64,000 nucleotides of DNA from Timaviella obliquedivisa GSE-PSE-MK23-08B (lineage in GTDB: Bacteria; Cyanobacteriota; Cyanobacteriia; Elainellales; Elainellaceae). The notes under the pieces are model-generated. The model made no database searches and had not been told where the DNA came from. It worked only from the letters and a program-made list of their open reading frames with translations. This document shows positions 25,584 through 35,982 of the stretch, piece by piece (position 1 is the first letter of the stretch; each line of letters opens with the position of its first letter). The stretch spans positions 496,001 through 560,000 of the forward strand of contig JAHHII010000001.1 of NCBI GenBank assembly GCA_019358855.1, written 5' to 3'. Both the position numbers and the translations under genes were made by a program.

Positions 25584-27035
25584 TTAAACAACAGGCACTT
25601 TCTTATGCCACTCTGTCACCTGCTCGTAGGCATATGCTGCTTGCAGAACCAAGTCTTCTCGAAGCACATTGCCAATAATTTGCAGCCCAATGGGTAATCC
25701 CTGCTGATCAAACCCGCAAGGCAAGCTTAATCCTGGTAATCCTGCCAAGTTGACCGGAATCGTCATCAGGTCAGACAGATACATACTTAAGGGATCATTC
25801 GTCTTTTCACCTGCCTTAAACGCTGTGGTAGGCGTTGTCGGACAAACTAGAACATCGACCTGGGTGAACGCCTGCTCAAAATCTTGCTTAATCAACGTTC
25901 GCACCTTTTGTGCCTTGATGTAGTAAGCATCATAGTAGCCTGCCGATAAGGTGTAGGTGCCAATCATAATGCGGCGCTTCACCTCTGCACCAAAACCTTG
26001 GGCACGGGTTTGGGTATACATCGACATTAAATCATCGGGATTTTCAGCCCGGAAACCATACTTTACGCCGTCGTATCGGGCAAGATTTGCTGAGGCTTCA
26101 GAAGGGGCAATGATGTAGTAAGTGGGTAAGCCATAACGAAACTTGGGACAGGAAACTTCGACAATTTCTGCTCCCATTGCTTCGTATTGAGCGATCGCCG
26201 CCATCACGGCTTCGCTGACCATGGCATCCAGTCCCTCTCCAAACGTTTCTTTAATGACGCCTACCCGGAACTTAGGAGGCAGTTTGGGAGACAGGAGACT
26301 GACATAATCGGGAACTTCGACTTTGAGGCTAGTGGAATCTTTGGGATCATGCCCGGCGATCGCCCCTAGCAAAATGGCTGCATCTTCGACCGATCGCCCA
26401 AACGGCCCAATCTGATCCAACGAAGAGGCATACGCCACCAGTCCGTAGCGGGAAACTAACCCATAGGTCGGTTTCATTCCCACTACACCACATAACGCTG
26501 CGGGCTGCCGAATCGATCCACCCGTATCAGAGCCGATCGCGATCGTGCATTCGCCTCCCGCCACCGCTGCTGCCGATCCCCCTGACGAGCCACCCGGCAC
26601 GCGCTCTAGATCCCAGGGATTAGCAGTCAGTTGGTATGCCGAATTTTCGGTTGAGCTACCCATGGCAAACTCATCAAGATTAGTTTTGCCGACCATGACT
26701 GCGCCAGCCGCTGCCAGCCGCTCCGTTACCGTCGATTCGTAAGGCGGCACAAAGTTTTGCAAAATTTTTGAACCGCAGGTAGTGGGAATACCCTGGGTAC
26801 ACATATTGTCTTTAATGCCAGTCGGAATGCCCGCCAGCCAACCTATTTCTTCGCCAGCGGCAATTTGGGCATCGACCTGCTGGGCTTGCTCTAGCGCTCG
26901 GTCTGCGGTGACACATAAAAAGCTGTGCAGCTTTGGCTCCAGTGCCTGAATGCGATCTAAGGATTCTTGAGCAATTTCGACAGCAGAACGTTCTTTTGTA
27001 ATGAGTTGCTGGTGCAACTCGCGGATGGATGCCAT
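25584..27035 (-). CDS. gatA: Glutamyl-tRNA(Gln)/aspartyl-tRNA(Asn) amidotransferase subunit A (GatA)
   Basis: GatA is the amidase of the GatCAB complex, which converts misacylated Glu-tRNA(Gln) to Gln-tRNA(Gln) using glutamine. The 483-residue product has the amidase signature [12 protein letters not shown] (about 150-161) with the Ser-cisSer-Lys triad (Lys in VGKTNLDEF, Ser in SDTGGS). The frame continues 14 codons upstream, but the ATG at 27035 is preceded by GAGGT at good spacing and gives the family start MASIRELH. gatB and gatC are elsewhere, as is common in cyanobacteria. Confidence 0.97.
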   Translation of the reverse strand: MASIRELHQQLITKERSAVEIAQESLDRIQALEPKLHSFLCVTADRALEQAQQVDAQIAAGEEIGWLAGIPTGIKDNMCTQGIPTTCGSKILQNFVPPYESTVTERLAAAGAVMVGKTNLDEFAMGSSTENSAYQLTANPWDLERVPGGSSGGSAAAVAGGECTIAIGSDTGGSIRQPAALCGVVGMKPTYGLVSRYGLVAYASSLDQIGPFGRSVEDAAILLGAIAGHDPKDSTSLKVEVPDYVSLLSPKLPPKFRVGVIKETFGEGLDAMVSEAVMAAIAQYEAMGAEIVEVSCPKFRYGLPTYYIIAPSEASANLARYDGVKYGFRAENPDDLMSMYTQTRAQGFGAEVKRRIMIGTYTLSAGYYDAYYIKAQKVRTLIKQDFEQAFTQVDVLVCPTTPTTAFKAGEKTNDPLSMYLSDLMTIPVNLAGLPGLSLPCGFDQQGLPIGLQIIGNVLREDLVLQAAYAYEQVTEWHKKVPVV

Positions 27036-27109
27036 GCAATGACCTCGCGACTGAGCAATTATAAAGTGTATCGTCAAAGGATCTACTTTAGAACCCAGCG
27101 TATCGCAAC

Positions 27110-27931
27110 ATGACCCAACGCGCGTTTGACCTAGCTGTTCAAGTTCAAGGAAAAGGCTTCCCGATTCTCTGCCTCCATGGGCATCCTGGCTCGGGGCGCA
27201 GCATGTCGGTGTTTACGGATCATTTATCGCAGCGGTTTACGACGATCGCTCCTGATTTACGGGGTTACGGTAAAAGCCAGACACGACAGGATTTTGCCAT
27301 GATCGATCATTTGATTGATTTGGAGGCATTGTGCGATCGCCTCCATCTCGACTCGTTTATCCTGCTAGGCTGGTCGCTGGGCGGCATTTTAGCCCTGGAG
27401 CTAGCGCTCAAGTTTCCGCAACGGGTCAAGGGTCTGATCATGATTGCTACGGCTGCCAGACCCTTTGGCAACCATCCACCTATTAGTTGGCAAGATAATC
27501 TGTTCACCGGGATCGCAGGGTTGATCAATCAAGTGCAGCCCGGATGGAATTGGAATATTGAAACCTTTGGGAAGCGATCGCTCTTTCGCTATTTAATTCA
27601 ACAGCATACTGCCAGCGCTTATCAATATCTTGCCAGCGAAGCTACGACTGCCTTTCTGCAAACCTCAGGTGCCGCCAATCGCGCCCTCAATACTGCTCTC
27701 AATCAGCGCTACAACCGCCTAGCAGAAATTAATCAGATTTACTGTCCTACTCTCGTGTTGGCTGGAGAGTGCGATCGTCATATTACCTCTCAGTCCAGCC
27801 TCGAAACCGCCCAGCATCTCTCTAACTGCCAATCGCACTGCTACGCTAACGTTGCCCATCTATTTCCATGGGAAATTCCTGGGCAAGTGTTAGCAGACAT
27901 TGACCGATGGTTGGCAGAAAATTTGGAGTAG
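27110..27931 (+). CDS. Alpha/beta-fold hydrolase
   Basis: A 273-residue alpha/beta hydrolase: oxyanion region [10 protein letters not shown] near residue 20, nucleophile elbow GWSLGG (Ser about 93), Asp in AGECDRHI and His in VAHLFPWE. The cap is short. It resembles BioH/MenH-like esterases, but the substrate cannot be determined. It is divergent from gatA, with a 74-bp shared promoter region. Confidence 0.85.
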   Translation: MTQRAFDLAVQVQGKGFPILCLHGHPGSGRSMSVFTDHLSQRFTTIAPDLRGYGKSQTRQDFAMIDHLIDLEALCDRLHLDSFILLGWSLGGILALELALKFPQRVKGLIMIATAARPFGNHPPISWQDNLFTGIAGLINQVQPGWNWNIETFGKRSLFRYLIQQHTASAYQYLASEATTAFLQTSGAANRALNTALNQRYNRLAEINQIYCPTLVLAGECDRHITSQSSLETAQHLSNCQSHCYANVAHLFPWEIPGQVLADIDRWLAENLE

Positions 27932-27954
27932 AGGCACCAAACCAGAGCGTGTCC

Positions 27955-28239
27955 TTAGGAGGAACTGCTGAGACTGGGTGCAACGCGTCGAACCTGGCTT
28001 TTTTCAGAACTTTCATCAAAAATCGTTAGTCGGGAAGGCTTACAGCGCTTAATTGCCACTTGAAACCCTTGTGCACCTTCTTCTTCTAGGTCAAAAATGT
28101 AACCAGGCTTAGCAGACTTAGCCTCTTGAGCGTTAGGGAAAGGTCCAAAGTAGTAGGTACAAGCAGGGGTACTTGTAACAACTTCCACCCACCAAGCCAA
28201 ACCAACACTCTCAAGAATACTGATCCAAATTTCATTCAT
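27955..28239 (-). CDS. DUF1816 domain protein
   Basis: A 94-residue cyanobacterial protein starting MNEIWISILESVGLAWWVEV. The conserved core is TYYFGPFPNAQEAK...GYIFDLEEEGAQGF, diagnostic of DUF1816. In other cyanobacteria this domain occurs alone or fused to CpcD-like domains; the function is unknown. The frame is open 21 codons further upstream, but the tryptophan-rich conserved start at 28239 is preferred. Confidence 0.8.
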   Translation of the reverse strand: MNEIWISILESVGLAWWVEVVTSTPACTYYFGPFPNAQEAKSAKPGYIFDLEEEGAQGFQVAIKRCKPSRLTIFDESSEKSQVRRVAPSLSSSS

Positions 28240-28343
28240 AAAAATCTGCCTGCTTGATGGAACGTTACGAGTGCTCAATGGCATATCGTGGCGACAACTC
28301 AAGTAATTAACGCTTTTTACATCCTGGTTATACTCTGTTGAAC

Positions 28344-29897
28344 CTACTTTTGCAAAGCGTCTTTTGCAGGAGTTTCCAGATGGTGAATACGCGATCGCCG
28401 TTGACGCGATACTTCGTAAAGCGCCATTCCGGCTGCCACTGAAGCATTAAGACTAGGAGTTTTACCTCGAAGCGGAATCGAAACCAAGACATCACATCGC
28501 TGCTGCGTTAGCAAACTCAGCCCATCGCCCTCAGATCCCACAACTAAAACAGTTGCCGGATGAAACTTAACAGTATCAATGGGTTCAGCCGCCGTTGCCG
28601 CTGCTCCATAGATCCAAAAACCCGCATTTTTCAAGTCTTCCATCGCTCGGTTGATATTAACCACCCTCGACACTGGCAAGCTTTCCAATGCTCCCGCCGC
28701 CACCTTGACTACGGTAGAAGTAATTCCAGAAGCGCGTCGTTGTGGGATCACTAATCCTTGTGCCCCAAGCGCTTCCGCCGTCCGGATAATTGCGCCCAGA
28801 TTATGGGGATCGGTAATGCCGTCGGCAATGACTAAAACGGGTTGGTCGGTCGCCGCCTTCGCTCGTTCAATCAGGTCGTCAAGATCAACGTACTCATAAG
28901 GGGTTGCTTGGGCTGCAATTCCTTGGTGGTTAGCACCTTGGGTAATTTGGTCTAACCGACGGGGTTCGACTTCATCAACTACAATCCCATTGGCTTTTGC
29001 TTTAGATAAAAGTGAATGAAACCGAGGATCGTAACGCAGCTTAGTAGCAATCCAAATGCGATTGAGATGACGCGTACCCTCGATCGCTGCCAGAACACTG
29101 TGACGACCATAGATCAAATCTACGTCTGGCTCAGTATCAGGCATAACTTCTTGAATCTCAGACTCATCAAATTCGGCGCGATCGACACGGAACGACTTGG
29201 ATTTAAATGTCCTCTCTGGGGAAGAATTTCCTCCTTGCCCACCCCGATCGCTCCGCCGATCAGAGCCTCTACTAGAGCCGCCAGAGCGACCTCCTCGGTC
29301 ATTCTGCCATTCCGATCGCTCAGGACGTTCAGAGCGGACTGGGCGATTGCCTTGGGCTGGACGATCGGAGCGCACCGGACGGACTGCTTGAAAATCCCGA
29401 TCGCCTCCGCTGCGTTCTCGATCATTGGGTTGATCTGGACGGTTGGGGCGATCGCCGCGAGTAGGGCGATCGGAGCGCACCGGGCGAACTGCTTGAAAAT
29501 CCCGATCGCCTCCGCTGCGTTGCTCCATTTCAGGACGATCGCCTCGGTTCTGCCATTGCGAACGCTCAGGGCGTTCAGAGCGTTCTGGGCGTTCAGATCG
29601 ATCTAGGCGTTCCCGCCGCTCACTCTGCTGCTCGGTTCCCTTTGCTAGATAAGGTTTTTTCACGCTTGGGCGATCGTCTCTAGAACTTCTAACCTTGATC
29701 ACCCTCCCCTTAGAACCATTGGCTTTTTTAGGCGGCACAACCGCACGACCCTCCGAGCTATAGTCCTCGTTACGGCTAGCTTTGGGCTTGCGATCGCCCC
29801 TAAAAGAAGGCTGATCAGACGGAGAATCTCCACGCTTGGGCGCACTCTTGCGACGCGGCTGATCCGAGGAATTTGGGCTGCGAAATTTACCAGGCAT
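28344..29897 (-). CDS. rlmB: 23S rRNA (guanosine-2'-O-) methyltransferase RlmB with long basic N-terminal extension
   Basis: The C-terminal 260 residues are a SpoU/TrmH methyltransferase. A substrate-binding domain starts [15 protein letters not shown] (about 262), and the knotted SPOUT domain has [28 protein letters not shown] and [17 protein letters not shown]. It methylates G2251 of 23S rRNA. The N-terminal 250 residues are disordered, Arg/Ser/Asp/Pro-rich and repetitive ([22 protein letters not shown] twice), far longer than in E. coli RlmB (243 residues in total). Such extensions occur in some cyanobacteria and may bind RNA. mrnC, another 23S maturation gene, is directly upstream in the same direction. 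Confidence 0.93.
   Translation of the reverse strand: MPGKFRSPNSSDQPRRKSAPKRGDSPSDQPSFRGDRKPKASRNEDYSSEGRAVVPPKKANGSKGRVIKVRSSRDDRPSVKKPYLAKGTEQQSERRERLDRSERPERSERPERSQWQNRGDRPEMEQRSGGDRDFQAVRPVRSDRPTRGDRPNRPDQPNDRERSGGDRDFQAVRPVRSDRPAQGNRPVRSERPERSEWQNDRGGRSGGSSRGSDRRSDRGGQGGNSSPERTFKSKSFRVDRAEFDESEIQEVMPDTEPDVDLIYGRHSVLAAIEGTRHLNRIWIATKLRYDPRFHSLLSKAKANGIVVDEVEPRRLDQITQGANHQGIAAQATPYEYVDLDDLIERAKAATDQPVLVIADGITDPHNLGAIIRTAEALGAQGLVIPQRRASGITSTVVKVAAGALESLPVSRVVNINRAMEDLKNAGFWIYGAAATAAEPIDTVKFHPATVLVVGSEGDGLSLLTQQRCDVLVSIPLRGKTPSLNASVAAGMALYEVSRQRRSRIHHLETPAKDALQK
29362..29521. repeat. Two copies of a 55-bp repeat inside rlmB
   Basis: Bases 29362-29416 and 29467-29521 are direct copies with two mismatches, 105 bp apart. 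They encode the repeated [17 protein letters not shown] of the RlmB extension. The near identity at DNA level indicates recent tandem expansion or conversion. Confidence 0.85.
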
Positions 29898-29959
29898 GTC
29901 TTGAGTTCTCCGTGAAATTACATAATACTAATCATTCTGCAAGGAATCAGCCTTAAGCA

Positions 29960-30442
29960 TTAGCCGTTGATTTTTACAGGTTCTTCAAACTGAAGCTGTG
30001 CCAGGAGATCCATTAATCTTCGCGGGTCAGCGAGATACAAATATCCCAGCAGGGTTTCCAAACTTGTCGCCTGCTGGTAAATTTCTGGGTTAAGTCGCTT
30101 CGGACCTTTTGAAGCAGCATTCCTGCCTCGCTTAAGGATTTCCATCTCGGCATGGGTGAGATAGGGCTGAAGCGCTTGTAAATGCTGTGCTTGGCTCTCA
30201 GCCCTAACTTGAGCTACCACTTGCTCATGATAAACATGTACCCGCTTGGGTGGCAGAAGGTAGTGCGTCCGAATGTACAATTCATAAATTGCGTCACCTA
30301 CGTAAGCCAAGGCAGCAGGCGAAACCTGGTTCAGTCGGGGAGACGAGCCCAAGGACTGAAGTTCATCACTATTGAAGGATATCAATGATGCTAGTAACTG
30401 AGATGGAGAAAAGCCTAGGATTTCTTCCTCACTCGACTTCAC
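29960..30442 (-). CDS. mrnC: Mini-ribonuclease 3 (MrnC)
   Basis: A 160-residue RNase III catalytic domain without the double-stranded RNA-binding domain. ALAYVGDAIYELYIR (acidic metal ligands), RGRNA and SLETLLGYLYL are the family motifs. It trims 23S rRNA ends, so its co-direction with rlmB (62-bp gap) makes sense. The start is a GTG at 30442, with no nearby in-frame ATG. Confidence 0.93.
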   Translation of the reverse strand: MKSSEEEILGFSPSQLLASLISFNSDELQSLGSSPRLNQVSPAALAYVGDAIYELYIRTHYLLPPKRVHVYHEQVVAQVRAESQAQHLQALQPYLTHAEMEILKRGRNAASKGPKRLNPEIYQQATSLETLLGYLYLADPRRLMDLLAQLQFEEPVKING

Positions 30443-30542
30443 GCTAACCCAACCTCGCTAATGTGATCATTTTACAACGCTTATGCATAACATTTTCGAG
30501 GGCTGTGTCAAGTGAATGAAATCAGAGTCAGAGTCCAAGAAA

Positions 30543-30968
30543 TTAGCTCTTCTTGAGATTCTCAAGCGCTACATCAACCGAAGTCTGTAGAGACAAAAAC
30601 TGCTCTAGACGAACGAGCTTAACGGTTTGAGTAACACGCGGATTGGAGACGATTTGGAGAGTCCCTCCAACGCCCTGAACCTTTTTGACGAGTTGAACTA
30701 AGGCACCTAATCCAGAACTATCGACAAAATCAATCTGGGAGAGGTCAAGAATAAAGTTCTTAGGACCTTCCTCCACAAATTTATCTAGCGTCTTGCGGAA
30801 TGTTGGCTCAGAGAAAGCATCGAACAATCCAGCAAGACGAAATAGTTGGCAATTGTCCCTAACTTCGCGTGTGCCTCTTAAACTAACGGTTAGGGTAAGT
30901 GTTTCAGGAATAAAGTCCTCCTGCAGGGGTACTTTCTTAAGGTTTTCAATATGATATTTGAGGCTCAA
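30543..30968 (-). CDS. STAS-domain anti-sigma factor antagonist
   Basis: Up to 141 residues with a STAS core: FRLAGLFDAFSEPTF, then ILDLSQIDFVDSSGLGALVQLV with the phosphorylatable Ser in DSSG. It is a SpoIIAA/RsbV-like partner-switching protein whose kinase and sigma partners are not here. The start is uncertain. The frame has no ATG or GTG; a TTG at 30968 is possible, but a near-ideal AGGAGG lies inside this reading, five bases before an ATT that would begin IPETLTLTVSLRG. Confidence 0.85.
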   Translation of the reverse strand: MSLKYHIENLKKVPLQEDFIPETLTLTVSLRGTREVRDNCQLFRLAGLFDAFSEPTFRKTLDKFVEEGPKNFILDLSQIDFVDSSGLGALVQLVKKVQGVGGTLQIVSNPRVTQTVKLVRLEQFLSLQTSVDVALENLKKS

Positions 30969-31118
30969 GTATAGGGCAAGATGGCTAACGGTGCAACCGA
31001 AATTGCTTGGCTTAAGACCTAACTCAGTATAACGAAGGATGGAAAGACTGACTGGAATCTTAAAGCGCAGGAATTAAGTGCAGGCATAAGCGCAAGAATT
31101 TCAACCCTAAAGCTTGGC

Positions 31119-31847
31119 TTATCTCTCCTCTACCCCTTGCCACAAAGCTGTCGTTTGCCGCAGGCTGCAATGGTTGCCATTGCCTAAAATTAAATGATCG
31201 AGCAGCGGAATGCCTAAAAGCTGACCTCCTGCTAAAAGCTGTTTGGTCAACGCCAAATCTTCAGCGCTAGGCTCGAGGATGCCAGAGGGATGATTGTGTG
31301 CCACGATGACCCGCACTGCGCCTTGCCGGATCACCTCCCGAAAAATATCTCGCGGATGGGCGATCGTTTCTGTTGCAGTGCCAATGCTAATGATTTGGGT
31401 GCCAACCAGTCGATGCTTAATGTCTAGCAGCAGCACCGCGAACTTTTCTTGGGTTTGCCACATCAAGTCTTGACTGAGAACTGCCGCTGCGATCGCCGGA
31501 TCATCTACTACTGCTCGTTCTGCCGGACGAGAATGAAGCACCCGCTTGCCTAGCTCGATCGCTGCCAAAATTGTGGTGGCTTTGGCAGGCCCTACTCCTA
31601 ATATCTGCGTGAGTTCTCCAACACTAACGTCCCGCAGCACTGCTAACGGATCGCGTTGATTGGTGCTTAGCGTATGTAAAATATGCTGCCCTAGTCCAAC
31701 TGCCGAAAGCTTCCCGGCTCCTTGTCCTGTCCCTAGCAAAATTGCAATTAATTCTGCTGTCGCTAAGCTCCTGGCTCCTTGTGCTTGCAGCCGCTCGCGA
31801 GGTCGTTCGGTGGTGGGTAGGTCGGCAACCCGGACAGAATAGGTCAT
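31119..31847 (-). CDS. radC: RadC-family JAB-domain protein
   Basis: A 242-residue RadC. The N-terminal helix-hairpin-helix part has RPRERL and [20 protein letters not shown], and the C-terminal JAB/MPN domain has the metal motif VAHNHPSG followed by [12 protein letters not shown]. RadC is widespread; a true role in DNA repair is unproven. It is divergent from the next gene with a gap too short for long regulatory sequence. Confidence 0.93.
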   Translation of the reverse strand: MTYSVRVADLPTTERPRERLQAQGARSLATAELIAILLGTGQGAGKLSAVGLGQHILHTLSTNQRDPLAVLRDVSVGELTQILGVGPAKATTILAAIELGKRVLHSRPAERAVVDDPAIAAAVLSQDLMWQTQEKFAVLLLDIKHRLVGTQIISIGTATETIAHPRDIFREVIRQGAVRVIVAHNHPSGILEPSAEDLALTKQLLAGGQLLGIPLLDHLILGNGNHCSLRQTTALWQGVEER

Positions 31848-31953
31848 AACAGAAAAATCAGTGGATTGTCTTATCTCATTCAGTTATCCCAAATCCCTGC
31901 CTCTGATACACTCAACTACAGTTCAATGCAGCGCCCTTACTGAGCAGTTAGAT

Positions 31954-32349
31954 ATGCAGTTAGAATTTGTCCCTGTTGAAGAATTTTATTTTGCCTTGAC
32001 ACTATCAGTCAAAACGCTAGATGAAATAGCAAACCCTGAGTTGCTAGAACAGGTGCGATCGCGCCTATCGGAAAAATTTGGTCAGCCTTCGACGATCGCC
32101 CCCAGTCGGCAAAACTTTAATTACGTGTTTCGGGTCTGCGAGTACGACAGAAACTCGGTAGATCATTCAGCGAAACCATTGATTGTTTCAATTTCAGATT
32201 GGCAAGATAAACTGCGACTGAGCAGCGACTATGGTTGGGTTCTAGATGCCGAACGGAAGCCAGTTCGATCGGCACAGTTTGAGAAGCGAGATGAGTTTGC
32301 CGAGGAACTCCGAGCGCACTTACAGGACTGGCTTGGCGTGCAGCTTTAA
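31954..32349 (+). CDS. Conserved hypothetical protein
   Basis: A 131-residue soluble protein starting MQLEFVPVEEFYFALTLSVKT. Visible elements are alternating strands and charged helices, with conserved-looking FNYVFRVCEYDRN, ISDWQDKLRLS and a C-terminal EELRAHLQDWLG. I cannot name the family. A GTG at 31861 would add 31 residues of unlikely composition, so the ATG at 31954 is chosen. It is followed after 39 bp by the ABC ATPase gene. Confidence 0.6.
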   Translation: MQLEFVPVEEFYFALTLSVKTLDEIANPELLEQVRSRLSEKFGQPSTIAPSRQNFNYVFRVCEYDRNSVDHSAKPLIVSISDWQDKLRLSSDYGWVLDAERKPVRSAQFEKRDEFAEELRAHLQDWLGVQL

Positions 32350-32388
32350 CTTTCTAGTTTTTCACTTTCATAGCCATAGCATTTGCCC

Positions 32389-34041
32389 ATGACCGTCCCT
32401 CTTTTCCAGATCGATCGCCTTCGTGTTTCCTATCCTCACTCTCCTGCGAACAGTGGGGGATGGGCAGTTGACGATGTTTCGATAACGCTGCAACCCGGAG
32501 AACGGATTGGTTTGGTGGGTGAGTCGGGCTGTGGTAAATCAACTTTAGGACGAGCAGCAATGCGACTGCTGCCAGGGTCAACTCGAATTGAGGGGCAAGT
32601 AACCTTTAAGGGCGAGTCAGTGTTTGATCTTTCCGTAGAGGAACTCCGGCGGTTCCGGGGCGAGGCAGTGGCGCTGATTTTTCAAGATCCGATGACTCGG
32701 CTTGACCCGTTAATGACCATTGGGGAACATTGTGTAGAAACCTTGCGGGCGCATCGGCAGTTGTCGCGGCACGCTGCGAAGGAACAGGCGATCGCCACTT
32801 TGGCAGCCGTCAAAATTCCAGCCAGCCGCTGGGCACAGTACCCTCACGAGTTTAGCGGCGGCATGAGGCAGCGTGTGGCGATCGCCCTGGCTCTTTTACT
32901 CGAACCCAAACTCATCGTTGCCGACGAACCCACAACCAGTCTTGATGTCACCGTCTCAGCCCAAATTTTGCAAGAGCTAACCCGTCTTTGCCAGGAACGA
33001 CAAATGGGGCTAATGCTGATTTCCCATGATTTAGCAATGGTAGGAGAATATTGCGATCGCATTGCTGTCATGTACCGGGGCAAAGTGGTGGAAACGGGAG
33101 GAGCGATCGAAGTCCTCAGCCATCCTCAGCATCCCTACACTCAATCTCTTTTGCAAGCCGCCCTCCACATCCAAGCCACACCTCCCTCCTTGCCCGATAG
33201 TCTTTTTACAGCGCCGCCCCTACTGCGTCTGCAACACCTACAACAGCATTACACCCTCGAAGAAACCTTTTTCTCCCGCTTCTTCTCTAAGCCGCAAGAC
33301 AAAACTATCCGAGCCGTCGATGGCATTGATCTGGATCTCTATCCTGGCGAAATCCTGGGGCTAGTCGGAGAATCGGGCTGCGGTAAAAGCACTCTGTCTC
33401 GGACGATTTTGCAACTGATTCGCCCCACAGCAGGCAAAGTCGAGTTTTTGGGGCAAGAGCTTACAACGCTCTCTCGGCAAGGCTTGCAGCAGCAACGGCG
33501 ACAGATGCAAATGGTGTTCCAAGATCCCCACGCCTGTCTCAACCCCTTGATGACCGTTGGCGAAAGCATTTCCGATCCTTTATTGATTCACGGTTTGGCG
33601 ACAGCGGTAGAAGCTAAAACTCAGACCCAGCAAATGTTAGAGCGCGTGGGTTTGACCCCAACCGCAGAGTTTTACAATCGCTATCCCAAAGACTTGTCGG
33701 GTGGGCAACAGCAGCGAGTGGCGATCGCCCGTGCCCTGATCACTCGCCCCAAGCTACTGATTTGCGATGAACCTGTCAGCATGTTAGATGCCAGCGTTCA
33801 GTCGCAGGTACTAGCGCTAATGCTGGAGCTAAAGGAAGAGTTTGACTTAACTTACTTGTTTATTACCCATGATTTGTGGGTAGCAAGATTTTTGTGCGAT
33901 CGCATTGCTGTGATGAGCGCAGGTAAAATTATCGAACTGGGCAAAACAGAAACAATTTTTACCCACCCCCAGCATCCTTATACCCAAACTCTATTAGCAG
34001 CAGCGCCCCTTCTCTCTCGCTTATCTTCAACCAACGGTTAA
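32389..34041 (+). CDS. Peptide/nickel-type ABC transporter ATPase, two nucleotide-binding domains fused (DppD-DppF type)
   Basis: A 550-residue protein with two complete ABC ATPase domains. Domain 1 has Walker A GESGCGKST (about 45), signature FSGGMRQRVAIA and Walker B LIVADEPTTSLD. Domain 2 has Walker A GESGCGKST (about 327), signature LSGGQQQRVAIA and Walker B LLICDEPVSMLD. Both have the C-terminal oligopeptide-transporter region (HPQHPYTQ). It powers uptake of peptides or similar solutes with permeases and a binding protein encoded elsewhere. The ATG at 32389 is used; a TTG two codons earlier is possible. Confidence 0.92.
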   Translation: MTVPLFQIDRLRVSYPHSPANSGGWAVDDVSITLQPGERIGLVGESGCGKSTLGRAAMRLLPGSTRIEGQVTFKGESVFDLSVEELRRFRGEAVALIFQDPMTRLDPLMTIGEHCVETLRAHRQLSRHAAKEQAIATLAAVKIPASRWAQYPHEFSGGMRQRVAIALALLLEPKLIVADEPTTSLDVTVSAQILQELTRLCQERQMGLMLISHDLAMVGEYCDRIAVMYRGKVVETGGAIEVLSHPQHPYTQSLLQAALHIQATPPSLPDSLFTAPPLLRLQHLQQHYTLEETFFSRFFSKPQDKTIRAVDGIDLDLYPGEILGLVGESGCGKSTLSRTILQLIRPTAGKVEFLGQELTTLSRQGLQQQRRQMQMVFQDPHACLNPLMTVGESISDPLLIHGLATAVEAKTQTQQMLERVGLTPTAEFYNRYPKDLSGGQQQRVAIARALITRPKLLICDEPVSMLDASVQSQVLALMLELKEEFDLTYLFITHDLWVARFLCDRIAVMSAGKIIELGKTETIFTHPQHPYTQTLLAAAPLLSRLSSTNG

Positions 34042-34145
34042 TCTTTGACCGCCAAACTTATGTAGTATCCTGGATCGAAGTGCCTCGATTTTACTTTCAA
34101 TAATTTCGCGGCTTCTCACCCTCCACGCCAACCCAGAGCCTGTCC

Positions 34146-35174
34146 ATGTTTGGTCTAATTGGTCATCTTACGAGTTTGGAACACGCCCAGTCCGTCGCCA
34201 AAGAATTAGGCTACCCGGAATACGCTGATCAAGGGCTTGATTTTTGGTGCAGTGCCCCACCACAAATTGTAGACACTATTAAAGTTACTAGCGTGACCGG
34301 GCAACAAATTGAAGGGCGCTACCTGGAATCTTGCTTTTTACCCGAAATGCTGGCAGCCCGACGCATCAAGGCTGCCACCCGCAAGATTATCAACGCAATG
34401 GCACACGCCCAGAAACACGGCATTGACATCACGGCATTAGGTGGCTTTTCGTCCATCATTTTTGAAAACTTTAACCTCAGCCAAATTCGCCAAGTTCGCA
34501 ACATTCATTTAGAGTTCGATCGCTTCACCACAGGCAATACTCACACCGCCTACATTATTTGCCGCCAAGTCGAGCAATCTGCCAAAAAACTCAACATTGA
34601 TCTATCTCAGGCGACGATCGCCGTTTGTGGTGCGACTGGCGATATTGGCAGCGCCGTTTGCCGCTGGCTCAGTGCCCGTTGTGATGTTGCAGAACTGTTG
34701 CTTGTTGCCCGCAACCCAGAGCGGCTTCAGGCGTTGCAAGATGAATTGGGGCGAGGCAAAATTATGGTTTTAGAAGAAGCGTTGCCCCAAGCCGATGTTG
34801 TGGTTTGGGTTGCCAGTATGCCTAAAGGAGTCGAGATTGACCCCACTACGCTTAAGCAGCCTTGCATCCTAATCGATGGCGGCTATCCCAAAAACTTGGG
34901 GACAAAGGTAAAGCATCCAGGGGTTTATGTTCTCAACGGTGGCATTGTGGAGCATTCTCTAGATATCGACTGGAAGATCATGTCGATCGTCAATATGGAT
35001 ATTCCAGCGCGACAACTCTTTGCTTGCTTTGCCGAGTCGATGCTGTTGGAATTTGAAAAGCTGTACACCAATTTTTCTTGGGGACGCAACCAAATTACCC
35101 TTGAAAAAATGGATTTAATTGGACAGGTTTCGATGAAGCACGGTTTTCGACCATTGCTAGATTTAACTTCTTAG
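34146..35174 (+). CDS. aar: Long-chain acyl-ACP reductase (AAR)
   Basis: AAR reduces acyl-ACP to fatty aldehydes, the first step of cyanobacterial alkane synthesis. The 342-residue product has the family start [15 protein letters not shown], the NADPH-binding [13 protein letters not shown] (about 159), and conserved [21 protein letters not shown] and GGIVEHS stretches. The aldehyde-deformylating oxygenase gene (ado), normally directly upstream, is replaced here by the ABC ATPase gene, and accA, often downstream, is also absent. Confidence 0.96.
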   Translation: MFGLIGHLTSLEHAQSVAKELGYPEYADQGLDFWCSAPPQIVDTIKVTSVTGQQIEGRYLESCFLPEMLAARRIKAATRKIINAMAHAQKHGIDITALGGFSSIIFENFNLSQIRQVRNIHLEFDRFTTGNTHTAYIICRQVEQSAKKLNIDLSQATIAVCGATGDIGSAVCRWLSARCDVAELLLVARNPERLQALQDELGRGKIMVLEEALPQADVVVWVASMPKGVEIDPTTLKQPCILIDGGYPKNLGTKVKHPGVYVLNGGIVEHSLDIDWKIMSIVNMDIPARQLFACFAESMLLEFEKLYTNFSWGRNQITLEKMDLIGQVSMKHGFRPLLDLTS

Positions 35175-35295
35175 AGGTGTTCCGCGATCGCGTTGGAAAG
35201 TTGGAAGCATGAGTGATTCTCAAACTTCTGAATGAGATCATGAGAGGACTTATTGATGCGCCTTGCCAAACCGCATTGGGTCTAGCTGCCTTCCT

Positions 35296-35634
35296 CTAAA
35301 TCGCCAGAACGATCGCTAATGCTTCAGAGATAAGCCGCATCGTTGGGGTACTCAGTTGACCCAAATACTTAATCAAACGCATTTCAGAGATGGAGCGTAC
35401 TTGAAACGTATCTACTCCCGAATTTTTGCTGAGTCCGTTTTCTGAATCAGGTTCTAGGCAAATCATCCAAGGTCGAGTTGTAAATGTCTCTTTCCAGTCA
35501 GTAATTGGCACAATGACTTTAAGGGGTAAAATGCCGATTGAATCGTCGTTTACAATCACTGCTGGGCGAGTTTTACTGATCTCTGTGCCTATAGTTGGAT
35601 CAAGCCTAACTAGCCAAATCTCGCCCCTATTCAT
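35296..35634 (-). CDS. MazF/PemK-family mRNA interferase toxin
   Basis: A 112-residue toxin: MNRGEIWLVRLDPTIGTEISKTRPAVIV is the N-terminal signature of MazF/PemK (the conserved Arg and Thr of the active site), followed by VIVPIT and VDTFQVRSIS. MazF endoribonucleases cut mRNA at short motifs. The antitoxin gene ends 40 bp upstream. It lies at the end of a pair oriented against aar. Confidence 0.9.
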   Translation of the reverse strand: MNRGEIWLVRLDPTIGTEISKTRPAVIVNDDSIGILPLKVIVPITDWKETFTTRPWMICLEPDSENGLSKNSGVDTFQVRSISEMRLIKYLGQLSTPTMRLISEALAIVLAI

Positions 35635-35674
35635 TGAAATTCTCCAGTTTCTCTTTTTGATCTACTTTGGCTCG

Positions 35675-35896
35675 TCATACAAAGTCTTCTCCATCTAAAG
35701 CTGTAAAAGCGGTTAATTCCTTGTCTGACGAGTAATCAGAGATAGCAGTCAATGCCGCGATCGCCATCTGTTGCCGACGCTGCTCTTGAGTCAGCGGTTG
35801 TTCTTGTTGCACGAGACGAAGGGCGGCTTCGGCAATTTGAAGGCGATCGCTAATGGGCAGATTGGGGAGAGATTGCAAAATTTCTGTAGTGTTCAC
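35675..35896 (-). CDS. Antitoxin of the MazF pair
   Basis: A 73-residue acidic protein (MNTTEILQSLPNLPISDRLQIAEAAL, C-terminal TAFTALDGEDFV), the type of small addiction-module antidote that precedes cyanobacterial MazF genes. The start is a GTG at 35896 with AGGAG four bases before it; no in-frame ATG is closer to this site. Confidence 0.8.
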   Translation of the reverse strand: MNTTEILQSLPNLPISDRLQIAEAALRLVQQEQPLTQEQRRQQMAIAALTAISDYSSDKELTAFTALDGEDFV

Positions 35897-35982
35897 AAAA
35901 CTCCTGTGGTGTTATTGGAGGTAATGGTTAAGCTTGGCTCAATTATGTCTTAATTAGCCCAATAATAGGAAATCAGCAATAA

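Noticed and set aside
29016-29606. 196-residue plus-strand frame within rlmB
   Set aside because: It is an antisense shadow of the repetitive Arg-rich extension of rlmB, and its composition mirrors that repeat.
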